This document shows positions 1 through 11,678 of a DNA stretch of 64,000 bases, one piece after another. Location of the stretch: positions 930,001 through 994,000 of the forward strand of contig CP002295.1 of NCBI GenBank assembly GCA_000238975.1, given 5' to 3'. Numbering within the stretch: the first letter of the stretch is position 1; each line of letters starts with the position of its first letter. The position numbers and the translations under genes are program-made. The notes beneath the pieces are model-generated. The model ran no database searches. It was not told the DNA's origin and was given only the letters and a program-made list of their open reading frames with translations. Origin of the DNA: Serratia symbiotica str. 'Cinara cedri'. Lineage in GTDB: Bacteria > Pseudomonadota > Gammaproteobacteria > Enterobacterales > Enterobacteriaceae.

Positions 1-1263
1 TGCAAAATATCATGAAACTTATGATAAAGATAATTCTAATATAATTTTTTATTAAATATAATGACCTTTACTAAAGTATCTTATAGAAGATATTTAATGT
101 TAGTAATAACCTTAACTCATTGATCATATAATAATAAATTATTGTATAGCACATTAATTATTTCATAAATAGGTAAAATTTTTACTTTTTTTAAAAAAAA
201 TGATACTAAATGATATCCATCAAGTTTGTAATACTATAAATAATCTTGAATTAGCTATGATAATTAATAATAATAGATCTCTCTAGAGAGAAAACTAAAC
301 TATTATAATCTTTACTAAGTGTAATGATAAATACTTAACACAGACCGTTAGTAATTATGCCAATGCTGAAATGATCATAGCTAATGCTCTGTATAATATT
401 ATTACTCTTATACATAGCTATTACGCTACTGCCTAACCTTTGATATCATACTACAAATATAATATAATGTTTCTATACACACCTATAATAACGACTTAAA
501 GAAATTTTCTAGCGTATTACTAAATGATATTTAGTATATTTAGTTAGATATCATATCAGCAGTCTTAAATAAAGTAGTTATGCTTTCTTTCAGAACCTTA
601 AAATTACTATAAGGAGAATCACAAGTTGAATACCTGTACAAATAATGCATTGTGATATATGGGTAGTAACTAAAAGCATACGAAATATCTACACCGCTAG
701 GTACGCCTAAAATAATAACTTAATAAAGTATCAGTATCCTTGTTTGAAGAAAGATAAAATCATAAAGATAAATAAAAAAATAACACCTAAACCTTCCACA
801 AATAGTACCAAAAATATCTTGATATAATAAGCAATATTAATTTCTCGAATACTATTTTAGTAATAGTATTTATATAAAGATATATAATATCAGCGACATT
901 AGCCTAAGATCAGGCTCAATGAGTTAATTAGTCAATAAAGGGTATTAAAATTTTCCTAATTGATACATTTAATCTACGGTGATACTAAAGCGATACCCAA
1001 AAGTGCACTGCTAATATTTTCGTTAATACTAGTAAGTATAAACTAAATATTATTTAGTATTTAGTGCTCACAGTTAACTATTGAATTCTGAATATGATTA
1101 AATAAATACATCTACTATATCCCTGCTCAACTATATCTCTACTAACATTAATAGATGGAATGTATCATGACTTTTTAGATAAAAAAATATCTATTTTTTC
1201 GTGATTACGTCAATCCATAGATATATATTTCTATATCTACTAACATTTAGCTAAGTATACATT
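1..1263. other. AT-rich spacer upstream of ynfM
   Basis: No open frame of useful length and no recognisable gene remnant. The DNA is AT-rich with stops in all frames, as expected of long-decayed sequence. A short inverted repeat (CTCTCTAGAGAG) lies near 280-291. No convincing promoter or Shine-Dalgarno sequence is visible just before ynfM. Confidence 0.6.
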
Positions 1264-2562
1264 GTGATAACAACCGTGCATAATAAAATTATAATTTCAC
1301 CAAATTTTATTGCTAACAATAATAACACAACATCTCAGCAAAAGGTGAAATGCTTGAATATTAATCAACTTCCTTATATTGTACCTGGTACATCGCAATT
1401 TATACGCGTGACTTTAGCGTTATTTTTTGTTGGGATAGCAACCTTCGCGTTGTTATACTGTGTACAATCGATATTACCAGTGCTGTCATATGACTTTAGT
1501 ATTTCTCCTGCACAAAGCAGTCTTTCACTTTCGATATCGACCGGGTTACTAGCGATTGGATTAATATTTACTGGCCCATTATCAGATGCCTTTGGTCGCA
1601 AATTAGTGATGGCGGTCGCATTATTACTAGCAGTAATATTTACGCTTATTTGCGCGCTGATGGTTAGTTGGAATGGAATTTTGCTTATGCGAGCGTTAAT
1701 AGGCTTATCACTTAGTGGCGTAGCAGCAATCGGTATAACCTATTTAAATGAAGAGATACATCCTAACTTTGTTGCGTTCTCAATAGGTCTGTACATCAGT
1801 GGTAACTCAATCGGCGGCATAAGCGGACGTCTAATTACTGGAGTGCTGACTGACTTTTATTCATGGCGCTTTGCGCTAGCTATGATGAGTATATTATCTT
1901 TAGCTGCTGTTGGCATTTTTTGGTATATTTTGCCCACCTCTAAACATTTCCAAGCATGTTTATTACGGCCGAGTATCTTGATTATTAATTTTAAGTTGTA
2001 TTGGAATGATGAAAAAATGTCATTGTTATGTGCCGAAGGTTTCCTACTAATGGGTAGTTTTGTAACTATGTTTAATTACATTAGCTATCGCTTGTTAACT
2101 GCTCCATATGACCTTAGCCAATCTATCGTTAGCCTGCTATCATTAGCATACCTTACTGGAACCTACAGCTCACCTAAAGCGGGTACGCTAACTTCGCGTT
2201 TTGGTTGTGGATTAGTGCTATGGGTTTCTATTATTATAATGCTAGCGGGAATTTTAATTACCGCTTTATCACCCTTGGCAATTATATTTTTTGGCTTGGT
2301 ACTTTTCAGTACCGGTTTTTTTGCTGCCCACTCAGTAGCGAGTAGTTGGGTTAGCATGCGTGCGCAGCGTGCTAAGGGGCAGGCTTCTTCTTTTTATCTG
2401 TCTTGTTATTATATTGGATCCAGCTTTGCTGGAACAATCGGAGGTATATTTTGGCACGATTATGGGTGGTATGGCGTGATAATATTTATCAGTATTATGC
2501 TTTTAATAGCTCTATCAGTGGCGCATTATCTAAAGAGATGTCCAGAATCTTTGCATACTTAA
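1264..2562 (+). CDS. ynfM: MFS efflux transporter YnfM
   Basis: Major facilitator superfamily inner-membrane transporter. It aligns by eye over its whole length (432 aa) with E. coli YnfM, a putative drug/arabinose-type exporter whose natural substrate is not settled. The conserved start of the fold 'QFIRVTLALFFVGIATFALL' is at about residues 41-60, followed by an MFS motif A-like loop (GPLSDAFGRK, about 104-113) and roughly twelve hydrophobic segments. The conserved 'GLSLSGVAAIGITYL' and 'GNSIGGISGR' stretches are intact. The start is GTG at 1264, with no clear Shine-Dalgarno sequence upstream. The frame is uninterrupted and much richer in GC than its flanks, which argues for continued selection. 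It stands alone, with more than 1.2 kb of spacer on both sides. The family call is firm; the substrate is unknown. Confidence 0.9.
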   Translation: MITTVHNKIIISPNFIANNNNTTSQQKVKCLNINQLPYIVPGTSQFIRVTLALFFVGIATFALLYCVQSILPVLSYDFSISPAQSSLSLSISTGLLAIGLIFTGPLSDAFGRKLVMAVALLLAVIFTLICALMVSWNGILLMRALIGLSLSGVAAIGITYLNEEIHPNFVAFSIGLYISGNSIGGISGRLITGVLTDFYSWRFALAMMSILSLAAVGIFWYILPTSKHFQACLLRPSILIINFKLYWNDEKMSLLCAEGFLLMGSFVTMFNYISYRLLTAPYDLSQSIVSLLSLAYLTGTYSSPKAGTLTSRFGCGLVLWVSIIIMLAGILITALSPLAIIFFGLVLFSTGFFAAHSVASSWVSMRAQRAKGQASSFYLSCYYIGSSFAGTIGGIFWHDYGWYGVIIFISIMLLIALSVAHYLKRCPESLHT

Positions 2563-3848
2563 AGTTATTATGTATATGACTGATATACAAAAATAGCTGT
2601 ATTTAAAATACATAAAATACATAAAATACATTATTTATTATTATATAAAGTTAAAAATTTATTTATTAATTAAATAAATAAATTAGCGTAATCATTAAAG
2701 CATAGTCAACTAATGTTATTAGTTGTTAATACATTAAAACTCTATAGATATTAACTATTGCTATGCTATTCTTATTTGCTATTTAAGCAATGTCACTCAT
2801 ATCTTTAATTCTTCACTAGTCTTAAATGTTGTAATAGTCAATACTGATAATAATATTTACCATGAATTAACTCAAACATTAGTCAAAATACATTTCAAAG
2901 AAACATATATAAGAACTATGTTTAGCAGTCACTATATATTACAATATAGTGAGTATATTTTATATAAATATAGTATTTTATCATTTTTAAAAATAAAAAA
3001 TTTATTTTATCTTAATACAAAGAAAGTGTAAACAGGTAATATTTCATAAGATGTCTTATGTTATCTAAATAACGATATTCTTAACTAGTGATTTTATTAC
3101 TATTATTTAGTTATCATTGTAGCATAGTGTATCCTCTCTTATTATGCATGACGAATATGTAGTATATATCTAACTACTAATAATCCCTAAACCATATTTA
3201 CTAAGTTACACATATCATATGACTTAGAAGGTGATATTTTTCATTCAAATAACTCAGTCAGATAATTAAATAAAATATCAATAGTTGTAGTAGATTGAAA
3301 TATAGGTATTTCAATATAAAAATATAATTAATTATAGATATAATAGCGCCTAGCTTGATTATTGTACTAGCTATTATACTAGCTAAAGAATCATCAATAT
3401 TTATTAAAAAAATCACTAATTAGTTGCCTTATGTATTTTATATACTATACATCTAATTACGAATATATTACCCCCTAATTGATGCATGATACCTCTAAAT
3501 AACTGAATATCTGTTTTATTACTAGCTACTTTCTTGCCATATAAAATAACAAAAGCTTGTAATACAGGATGTAGTATGGAAGATTTTAAATCTTATAGCG
3601 CTACAATACGATAGTTACAATAACCTTAAGAATAGTTTTATATAATGACTATATATTATATAGTCATTTACTATATAATATATCAGTAAAATGCGTGTAA
3701 TGTTGCAGGTATTCAAGAAATAGGTTAAGATTAAAATTACTAATCTATAAAATAAACAATATCTTTATAGTTTATATTAATATATATTAAGTGTATACAT
3801 AATTTTAAAATTAATAATCATTGGTAAATATAACTACATGTGGTTACT
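2563..3848. other. AT-rich spacer between ynfM and ydjM
   Basis: Noncoding DNA with stops in every frame. It holds the 9-bp repeat at 2605-2631 and AU-rich hairpins at 2929-2952 (9-bp arms TCACTATAT) and 3644-3668 (11-bp arms AATGACTATAT, loop ATT). No gene remnant was recognised. Confidence 0.55.
2605..2631. repeat. 9-bp tandem repeat, 3 copies
   Basis: Three perfect head-to-tail copies of AAAATACAT just after ynfM. This is a small slippage repeat in noncoding DNA. Confidence 0.85.
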
Positions 3849-4349
3849 ATGACTGCTCGCGGACATTTAATTTTCACCATAGCAAGCACTATTTTTGCGA
3901 AAAAATTAAAGTTATCACAAGAATTAGCTGAAGGTGACTGGGGATATGTTATTTTAGGAGGAATATTAACATGCCTACTACCAGATATTGATCACCCTAA
4001 ATCCTTTTTGGGCCGCCGATTAAAATTACTCTCTATACCTATTGCTAAATTATTTGGTCATAGAGGCATGACTCATAGTTTTCTAGCTATTATAGGGTGT
4101 AGCACATTTCTTTCTTCAGGGCTTTTGTTATCAATAATCACGCCAATACCAACATATTTTGCTCATGCTATGGTTGTTGGTTATATTAGCCATATTCTAG
4201 CGGATATGTTAACACCAGCAGGTATACCATTACTATGGCCATATAAAATACATTTCTGTATACCAATATTAAATCCAAGTAAGTATCCTGAGTGGGAAAA
4301 AATATTTTGTATACTATTACTTATATATGCTATTATGCTTCCATTTTGA
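3849..4349 (+). CDS. ydjM: YdjM-family inner-membrane protein (DUF457)
   Basis: Matches E. coli YdjM, a LexA-regulated inner-membrane protein of the DUF457 'metal-dependent hydrolase-like' family; its function is not known. Visible family motifs are 'LPDIDHPKSFLGRRLK', 'FGHRGMTHS' and 'GYISHILADMLTPAG', whose His and Asp residues are the likely metal ligands, within several hydrophobic segments. I chose ATG at 3849 because MTARGHL aligns with the E. coli N-terminus; an in-frame GTG at 3840 would add three residues. The protein (166 aa from 3849) is about 30 residues shorter than E. coli YdjM, lacking the C-terminal tail, while the core is complete. I see no CTGT-N8-ACAG LexA box upstream, so SOS control may be lost. 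The frame is isolated in noncoding DNA. Confidence 0.85.
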   Translation: MTARGHLIFTIASTIFAKKLKLSQELAEGDWGYVILGGILTCLLPDIDHPKSFLGRRLKLLSIPIAKLFGHRGMTHSFLAIIGCSTFLSSGLLLSIITPIPTYFAHAMVVGYISHILADMLTPAGIPLLWPYKIHFCIPILNPSKYPEWEKIFCILLLIYAIMLPF

Positions 4350-7269
4350 TGCATTAATTTTTAATAAATCATTGCTTACCACTATTGTTAGTAACTAATC
4401 ATTATTATGATATCATAGTTTTCTCTTAAAGAATCTAATGTTATATAATATATAAACTATAATATATTATACCTATATCTTTCTATACTATATGGAATGT
4501 ATATAATATATATAAATGTATATATAAATATAAGTTATTTATAAAAATTATACCAAAAATAAAGACTCTAGGTAAATATAATTAATAATTTAATTATTAA
4601 TTTAATAGTATAACTTAATATAATGCAAGTAAATATATATAAACCTTAAAAATATTGCTTTCCTCAGAAAATTAACTATTATAGGTATATGGTATATAAA
4701 ATTATAAAATATATAATTTTACTAATATATACCGAAAGCAAGATAATTAAGCGCCTAAGTCTGCTCATAACTTAAATAAAAAATCACCATACCTCTTTTA
4801 AAATCATTAATATACTTATTCGCATAGTAATTTAAATTAATCTATTAAAGATTGCATAAAATATAAAATAAAATGAAATATTAAATTAACTAATATCGAT
4901 AATAGTATATTGTTTTAAGTGATTCACTATTACATTCATCTTAAAAGTTTTGCTAATAGATATATGTTTAGTTAATTACATAATTTTCATTATAACTTAT
5001 ACCTAGACTTATACCTAGATATTAATCTTTACTTAAATAATAAAATGCCGCTTATATACTAAATATACTATTAACTATGTTATGAATTTTACTAATGATC
5101 AATACAATAAAAAAGAGAAGAAATATTCTTTCAGATAAAAAACATTATATAAATAACGTTTTATGCACATAAAATAGATAAAATCAATAGTATAAATAAT
5201 TTATTTATACTATTAAATATGTATATTCTTTAGGAGAAATTAACTTTTGAATCAAAATAACAATAATAATATTCAGTTGGACAACAGATACTGTTATTAC
5301 TATATAAAATTTTATTATCTATATCTTTTCTCATAGACATATACCAGGAAGGAGGATAACCTTAATATTATAATATATATTACCTAATTGATTAAATATA
5401 AAATTTATTGTTTAACATGTAAATACAAATAATTATAAAGACATTAATATAAGTATTTTAATTTATTATGTTAAATAAGGTAGATTAATGCTTCTTAATT
5501 GAACTACCAAAAAAGATGTCAATGATAATCACTAACTACATATTTTTGTAGCAAACAATAAATAAAAAATAAAATATTTTATGCTGCTATATCATTATAA
5601 GTATACACTTAAATAAATATAATGATTAATTAGTAAAAAACATACTGTCTTTAAAATATTAAAACATAAAAATAATAATAGATATATAAAATTATAAGTA
5701 GTTATTTTCTCTATACTTTTTAAGTAAAATATAATTATTAACTTAAATACTTAAATTATTTATTTTGCCTATTAAATAATAATTCATTTATTGATTAACA
5801 GGGAAAAAACCTAAATTTAGGCTGTATTATTAATATTTATGAATTTATATAAAATGATAGCTATAATAATGCATTATGTTAATTTTAAATGGCTACTAAG
5901 TATATTTACTGATAAAAATAACGATCCTAGCCAGGTACGCTAATATAACCTCAAATTTAACCGCTCAGAATGAGTCAAGTGCAATATATTTAATATATAT
6001 GACAAATTATTGCAACTATCCAGTATAGTATTAAAGAATCAATGCAATTACTAGATAACTCAAGACCTAATACTAATAAGAGCCCGAGCATATTGACAAG
6101 TAGTTATTGGTACTATTGTGAAATAGTATAGATTATTTTGTAATATGTCAGTAGAAATATATTTAGCATTTCTTGTACTTATTACTTCATTCACTTTAGA
6201 GCAAGATAAATACTTACAGCTCTAGTGATTATCACTAGATTATTATACTATAAATATTATATAATAAAAGTCGTTCTATTGAAAATATAATTACATTAAA
6301 AATCATACACTAGCGTTAGGTAGCTAAATAGATCAATATGATAAATTAGTAGATATAAGTAAATATAAGATGCTAATAAATTAATAACTATATTCCTGTA
6401 AATGTCAAAAGAAAACTTTCAACCAACATTTCCATTGAGTTATTGTACGAAGCAAAGATAATAACGATATATCTATTGCTTTGTAATAATGATATTAGTT
6501 ATAATATAGTGATTAGCATATATTATCAAATTAAATTAGCTGATATATAAATAGCACTATATTTGAAAACATTACTTGATAACTACTATCATTATAATAA
6601 TTTATAATTAAGCTACTTAAGTGATACACTATAATATATTTTATAACAAAATCGCATATATTAATAAAACTTAATATTTATATACTTAGTACATAATTAA
6701 TACTTAAATTCTAGGACATACAAATTTAATAATATATAATTATATGTGTGCAGCATAATTGAAATAATATCATCTAAATTAATTATTAAATACAAAAAAC
6801 TTAAAATATAGTCGATACAGTAGCAATAAAATATATTTGTATTCATATCTAACAATACATATTCTAAAAGTAATTAGATACACTCACATTATGACTCTAT
6901 AAAGTAATACGCATCGGCCATACACCATCTAATCAGAAGCTCATACAAACCCATTATATTATACACGAATGCACTATAATACTAAAAAGCATTTAAAGTT
7001 TTACTGCAGCGCCTAATCTATTTTTAATCTCTTAGGGTACTTTATCATTACAGGTGCTTACGTAACAAGAATATTATACTAAGATATTTTATTATCACAT
7101 AGTAATTAATATTACTTTAAATCAAGTGACTTGATCGCTAGTAATAGCTATAGCCCAAAAATGATAATTTTTATATAGAAATCATGAAATCAAGAGGTTG
7201 CTGATATGTTAATAAAATATTTTAAATTACTTATGAACACGCGATGATGCATATAATATTTAGATCTTT

Positions 7270-7313
7270 TCTAATACTCAACGCAAGATATTAATATTGC
7301 GTTGAGTATTAGA
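7270..7313. repeat. Perfect 17-bp-arm inverted repeat (orphan hairpin)
   Basis: Arm TCTAATACTCAACGCAA (7270-7286), 10-nt loop, then its exact complement (7297-7313). There is no U-run on either strand, so it is not a canonical intrinsic terminator. No gene lies within 1.7 kb. Perfect pairing of a 17-bp arm is unexpected in freely drifting DNA. Confidence 0.8.
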
Positions 7314-8247
7314 TGATTAATACAAATTAAAAATGACAAATAACTATAGGGATCTAATTATTTAAAATTACTACTACAGCTACTGCTATTAGCACGTCTA
7401 TTAGTTAGTACCATTAGTATATCTTTTGCAAAAATATAACTCAGTAAACATATAATGTATATAGTATAAGAGACCCAGAAGTGAAGATCCCGGTTATTAT
7501 TTTAGACTAATCATTAGGATATATATTATAGAAAAAATATAACAACTAGTTAAAAGTTTATCACTAAAAACTAAACTACACCATTCTTTTAGTCACCAAT
7601 AGTTGATAGTAACTGCGTTAAAGAAGTAACACAGATTCTAGAATTATTATTTTTTAACTTAATTTATAAGAAATGCTTATCTTTATTTTACGCATAATAC
7701 TATGAATAGTATATTACATATAATCAAGAATTTTTATAAAAATATGACTCAAACAAATACTTTTAATAGACTTATAGCCATTATAAAAACCATACTAACC
7801 AATATATACTATATATAAAATTATATAAATAAATACTTTAACTATGCCCTTAACAGTAACTGTATATCGCATATCAGGATGATTATTAGTAATATTACAA
7901 ATAAACACTAAAGCATATGAATAAATCATAAAAAATAAAAATAAATCATATTATTCATGATACCTTAAGTATAGTCATCTATACTACAGATTGTATTTAC
8001 TAGACTAAATAATAAATATATACTTAAGTATATATAAAGTGAGAATGTATACAATAAGTAATATCGCTACTATTAATTATTAATAAATACTAATATTAAT
8101 TATATAGCATGTACTCAGCTACATAGAAGAAAAAATGATAATTGATAATATTATCTTTAATGATGTGATTAACAATTAAAAATAAGTTATTATCTACGCC
8201 ATAATAATCATAGCCACTATCAATTACTATCACGAATTATAATAAAT

Positions 8248-8317
8248 AATAAAGTAATAAAGTAATAAAGTAATAAAGTAATAAAGTAATAAAGTAATAA
8301 AGTAATAAAGTAATAAA
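8248..8317. repeat. Microsatellite (AATAAAGT)8
   Basis: Eight perfect copies of the octamer AATAAAGT (8248-8311) plus a 6-nt partial copy. It is in noncoding DNA about 780 bp upstream of trhO and is consistent with replication slippage. Confidence 0.95.
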
Positions 8318-9096
8318 AATTACATATAAACTAATATTATTAGAAATATTTGTGTGTACATGATGTTTAATTTCTTATTTATTTTCCAATAAAAGAAAAA
8401 AGATATATCATACCAAAACTTAGATAACGACAGGCAATTAATCACCGTCTAAGCAAGCGCTTATGTACAAAAAACTACTATTATACTAATAATAGTATAC
8501 CAATAAATATGAAGTACCTGATCCAGCATAGTGTAATAATAATATCATATATTTATACTAGTAAATATTATCAGCAATAATAAATAAACATCAAGTAACA
8601 CTGAAAATTACTTAAAAATAGCAATTAGAGTAATAATGCTAAAGACTAGCTTATTATAAATTAATATTTATTAACATTATACTAAAATAAGTGTTCTAGT
8701 ATTATCGCATTAGATCTAGTGAACTATTCAAATAAATAACATTATTTCATGGACACAAAATCATATTAGTGATTAACTATTATAAGAGATTATTTGAATT
8801 TATATGATTGATTTCATAAAATAGTACTTTACTATTAACTTATAATAATTCTTACATCGTGATGATGATCTACTATATCGTAAATAATAGTTAACATACT
8901 ATTTTATTATACAAAATATACATAATATACATAATATACAGCTCCATAGTAAGCTAATACCTAATAAAACTAGTCTTGAAATAAAAAATTTAGTTAACAT
9001 GCTAATATATCTTATAATGCTGTAAGGCATGTCATTTTATAGTATAATTTGTGTGATAAAATAGATTAGATATCTACTGCAGACAGGAACAATAAC

Positions 9097-10074
9097 ATGC
9101 CAGTGTTACATAATCGAATTTCCAATAGAATACTAAAAGCACGCATGATGGCTGCAATTGAGCCACGTATAACAGTTTCTTTTTATAAATACTGTAACAT
9201 TAATGAGCCTCAGCAGTTTCGAGATAATCTTTATATCCAGTTTGATAAATTAAAAGTGTTCGGCCGAATTTACGTTGCAAAAGAGGGCATTAATGCACAA
9301 ATTAGCATATCACGAAATAATTTTATAGCATTTAAAGAGACGCTGTTCAACTCGCATCCGGATCTATATAAGGTGCATCTCAATATAGCGCTAGAAGATA
9401 ACGGAAAATCTTTCTGGGTGTTACGCATGAAAGTACGTGATCGGATTGTATCAGACGGTATTTATGATACCAGTTTTAATCCAGCAAATGTAGGCAAATA
9501 CCTACAAGCTCAGTGCGTTAATAAGATGATTAATAATCCAGACACACTGTTTGTTGATATGCGTAATCACTACGAATATGAAGTTGGTCATTTTGAAAAT
9601 GCCATTCAAGTACCTTCAGATACTTTTCGCGAGCAACTGCCGATGGCAGTAGATATTTTAAAACATAATAAAGAAAAAAATATTGTCATGTACTGTACTG
9701 GAGGCGTGCGCTGCGAAAAAGCTAGTGCCTACTTACGACATCACGGATTTAAAAACGTTTATCAGGTAGAGGGTGGTATTATAAACTACGTACGACAGGC
9801 GCGTATGCAAAATATAAAACTAAAATTTATCGGTAAAAACTTTGTATTTGATGCACGAATGAGTGAGCGCATAACTGATGATGTGATCGCTCATTGCCAC
9901 CAATGTGGCACTCTGTGCGATACTCATACTAACTGTAAAAATGCAAAGTGTCATATATTATTTATTCAGTGTTCAATTTGTACCACTAAGTTTAAAGGCT
10001 GTTGTTCTGAGAGCTGCAGCAAAAAACAATATGAATTGCCTATCAAACGTAAAAATTGCATTAAGAGCCTTTAA
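9097..10074 (+). CDS. trhO: tRNA uridine(34) hydroxylase TrhO (rhodanese-like)
   Basis: Catalyses oxygen-dependent hydroxylation of U34 in certain tRNAs, the first step to 5-carboxymethoxyuridine. It follows E. coli TrhO (YceA) closely: an N-terminal acylphosphatase-like domain (about 25-120, '[18 protein letters not shown]'), a rhodanese domain (about 145-240, '[18 protein letters not shown]') with the loop '[13 protein letters not shown]' (Cys200, Cys206), and a Cys-rich C-terminal segment ('[17 protein letters not shown]...CCSESC'). The length is 325 aa against 350 in E. coli; only the basic tail is shortened. ATG at 9097 is preceded by CAGGAA. The gene stands alone; downstream the bssS remnant and pyrC keep the ancestral order. 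The call is firm. Confidence 0.95.
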   Translation: MPVLHNRISNRILKARMMAAIEPRITVSFYKYCNINEPQQFRDNLYIQFDKLKVFGRIYVAKEGINAQISISRNNFIAFKETLFNSHPDLYKVHLNIALEDNGKSFWVLRMKVRDRIVSDGIYDTSFNPANVGKYLQAQCVNKMINNPDTLFVDMRNHYEYEVGHFENAIQVPSDTFREQLPMAVDILKHNKEKNIVMYCTGGVRCEKASAYLRHHGFKNVYQVEGGIINYVRQARMQNIKLKFIGKNFVFDARMSERITDDVIAHCHQCGTLCDTHTNCKNAKCHILFIQCSICTTKFKGCCSESCSKKQYELPIKRKNCIKSL

Positions 10075-11464
10075 TAACACGAACTAATGATGATATGCAG
10101 TATGCATCTGTTAGTGCAAAAATTATGCAGCTAAAATAACGTATGAAACAATGACTATACTTTTATGTTACAGTATAGTTTTTGCATGGCTTTAAAATAA
10201 ATAATAAATCCTATAATGTGAGTAGCTAATCTTAGAAAAGTGCTAATAACTAAGTCTTGTAATTTAATTTTATCGCTAATATTTAATAATCACCATTAGT
10301 GTCTAGTATCTAGTATCTAAATAAGTATTGTATTAATATACTAGATTAATAACCAAAATAAATTTTTTAAACTATTTAATTAAAAGATTTACATATTTAT
10401 AATATACTATACATTAGTAAATAATTTTATACATTTTAATCTATATTTATAAATTAGGACATAATTAATATTATACTTTATTTATCTTATAAATATTTCT
10501 TATTTTTGAAACATTAAATTGAAAAATTAACAACTGAAACATCTTAGCACATTATTGACTACTTTTACATTAAATTATTACTATAATTATTATTTATTAT
10601 GCATTAATATATTATCAATAAATTATGTCTAATAGTATAAATTTATATTTATGTCAATTCATTTAAGCCCTTAACATATTTTCATTCTAAATCAGTATCC
10701 TTATGTATAACATGTACTGTGCATCTATCATACGAACTTATCTAGGCCACTATAAGATGATTACGTCTACATATTTTTACTAAACATTTAAGACTATAGA
10801 AATATATCATAAAACCTCTAGCTAGATCGCTTGATAATAAATTACCTGTTGATGATACTTTGTCTTGTTAATATTTATAGTCATGCACTATTCAGCTTCT
10901 TAGTTCATCACATTTACTTAACTTACGTTATCAATAAGGTTAAGTTTACTAAAAATATTAAAATGATGTTATGTATTTAGATATAGCCATTTATTAAGTA
11001 CCATTAAAAATGACCTATGATCATATAATATTTATATGATTCATCATAATGGATTTTATAATCGTTTATTACACTATATATGATATACTTCTTTATGAAA
11101 TATCCAAAAATAATATAGTTTACTTAATATTATAGAAAAAATTAATTATACTAAAAATATTATCAGTATGATTAATTACTGTAACTTTATTACAGCATGT
11201 AATATGCTGTTACCATAAAAATAAAACTTAATATTATAAGATAATGAATTATTTAATATATTTAAGATAGTATAAAATTATTATCAACCACTGTATAGTG
11301 AAGTCAATTTAATACAAAAGACAAAATATTTATTTGCAGGGACGTAGTACTTAGAAAAACACCGAGATAATAACAGAATATCTGGATTTCCATATATGAA
11401 TCAATGATTACTTATATTATTAGATTGATCATATGTAGATTAAAAGATTGATCATATGTAGATT
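10075..11464. other. AT-rich spacer between trhO and the bssS remnant
   Basis: Noncoding. A 23-bp perfect tandem duplication lies at 11422-11467, at the 3' edge of the bssS pseudogene. In E. coli yceI, yceJ and solA lie here; no remnant of them was recognised. Confidence 0.55.
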
Positions 11465-11467
11465 AAA
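11422..11467. repeat. 23-bp perfect tandem duplication
   Basis: Two exact adjacent copies of a 23-nt unit beginning AGATTGATCATATG and ending GATTAAA (11422-11444 and 11445-11467). It abuts the decayed C-terminal end of bssS and may have helped destroy it. Confidence 0.95.
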
Positions 11468-11678
11468 TCTTTGCGAGCCAACTTCTAATATATTAATAAA
11501 TTGACGAGCGACATCTATAGTAAGCCGAAGCGTTCTATTTACTTGAACCGCTTCTAGTGTCTAGCCTAGTGAAGAAAAGTAATGAAGGCGTAATAATTAT
11601 AGGATCATAAACACCTATACTATTAATATCCCACCCAACAAGCAGATGAATTTGAATTACTTGATCATCTCTACCCAT
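11465..11678 (-). pseudogene. bssS: Decayed bssS (biofilm regulator BssS)
   Basis: Translated from ATG at 11678 on the minus strand, this reads MGRDDQ then VIQIHLLVGWDI. E. coli BssS has VIQTHPLVGWDI at its N-terminus. After '...VYDPI' the homology moves to another frame (LRLHY...), meets an in-frame TAG, and continues as TLRLTIDVARQFINILEVG, matching E. coli TLWLTTDVARQFISILEAG. The last roughly 15 residues are gone. So there is at least one frameshift, one nonsense mutation and a lost 3' end. An AGAGG Shine-Dalgarno sequence still precedes the start. Position and strand fit the ancestral solA-bssS-dinI-pyrC order. BssS affects biofilm formation and indole/AI-2 signalling in E. coli, which an obligate symbiont would not need. 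Confidence 0.88.

Larger units (their letters stand above)
4350..9096. other. 4.7 kb noncoding desert
   Basis: No intact gene. In E. coli, lpxL, mdtG and opgGH lie on this side of trhO, but I could not recognise remnants of them. Slightly GC-richer patches at 5920-6130 and 6890-7060 may be old coding DNA. The stretch holds a perfect 17-bp-arm hairpin (7270-7313), an 8-bp microsatellite (8248-8317) and a 9-bp repeat near 8915-8940. Confidence 0.55.

Noticed and set aside
280-300. TAGAGAGAAAACT motif shared between 287-300 and about 52810-52822
   Set aside because: Short shared motif; similar words are expected by chance in 64 kb of biased sequence.
3780-3848. LexA box upstream of ydjM
   Set aside because: E. 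coli ydjM is LexA-regulated, but no CTGT-N8-ACAG-like site is visible here.
6142-6223. Plus-strand frame MSVEIYLAFLVLITSFTLEQDK resembling the start of RhtB/LysE-type exporters
   Set aside because: Key Pro-Gly motif is absent, the frame ends after about 26 codons, and no further homology was seen downstream.
6925-7075. Minus-strand partly open frame (EIKNRLGAAVKL, then IIVHSCII and LDGVWPMRITL)
   Set aside because: Looks somewhat protein-like, but I could not match it to any family and it has several stops.
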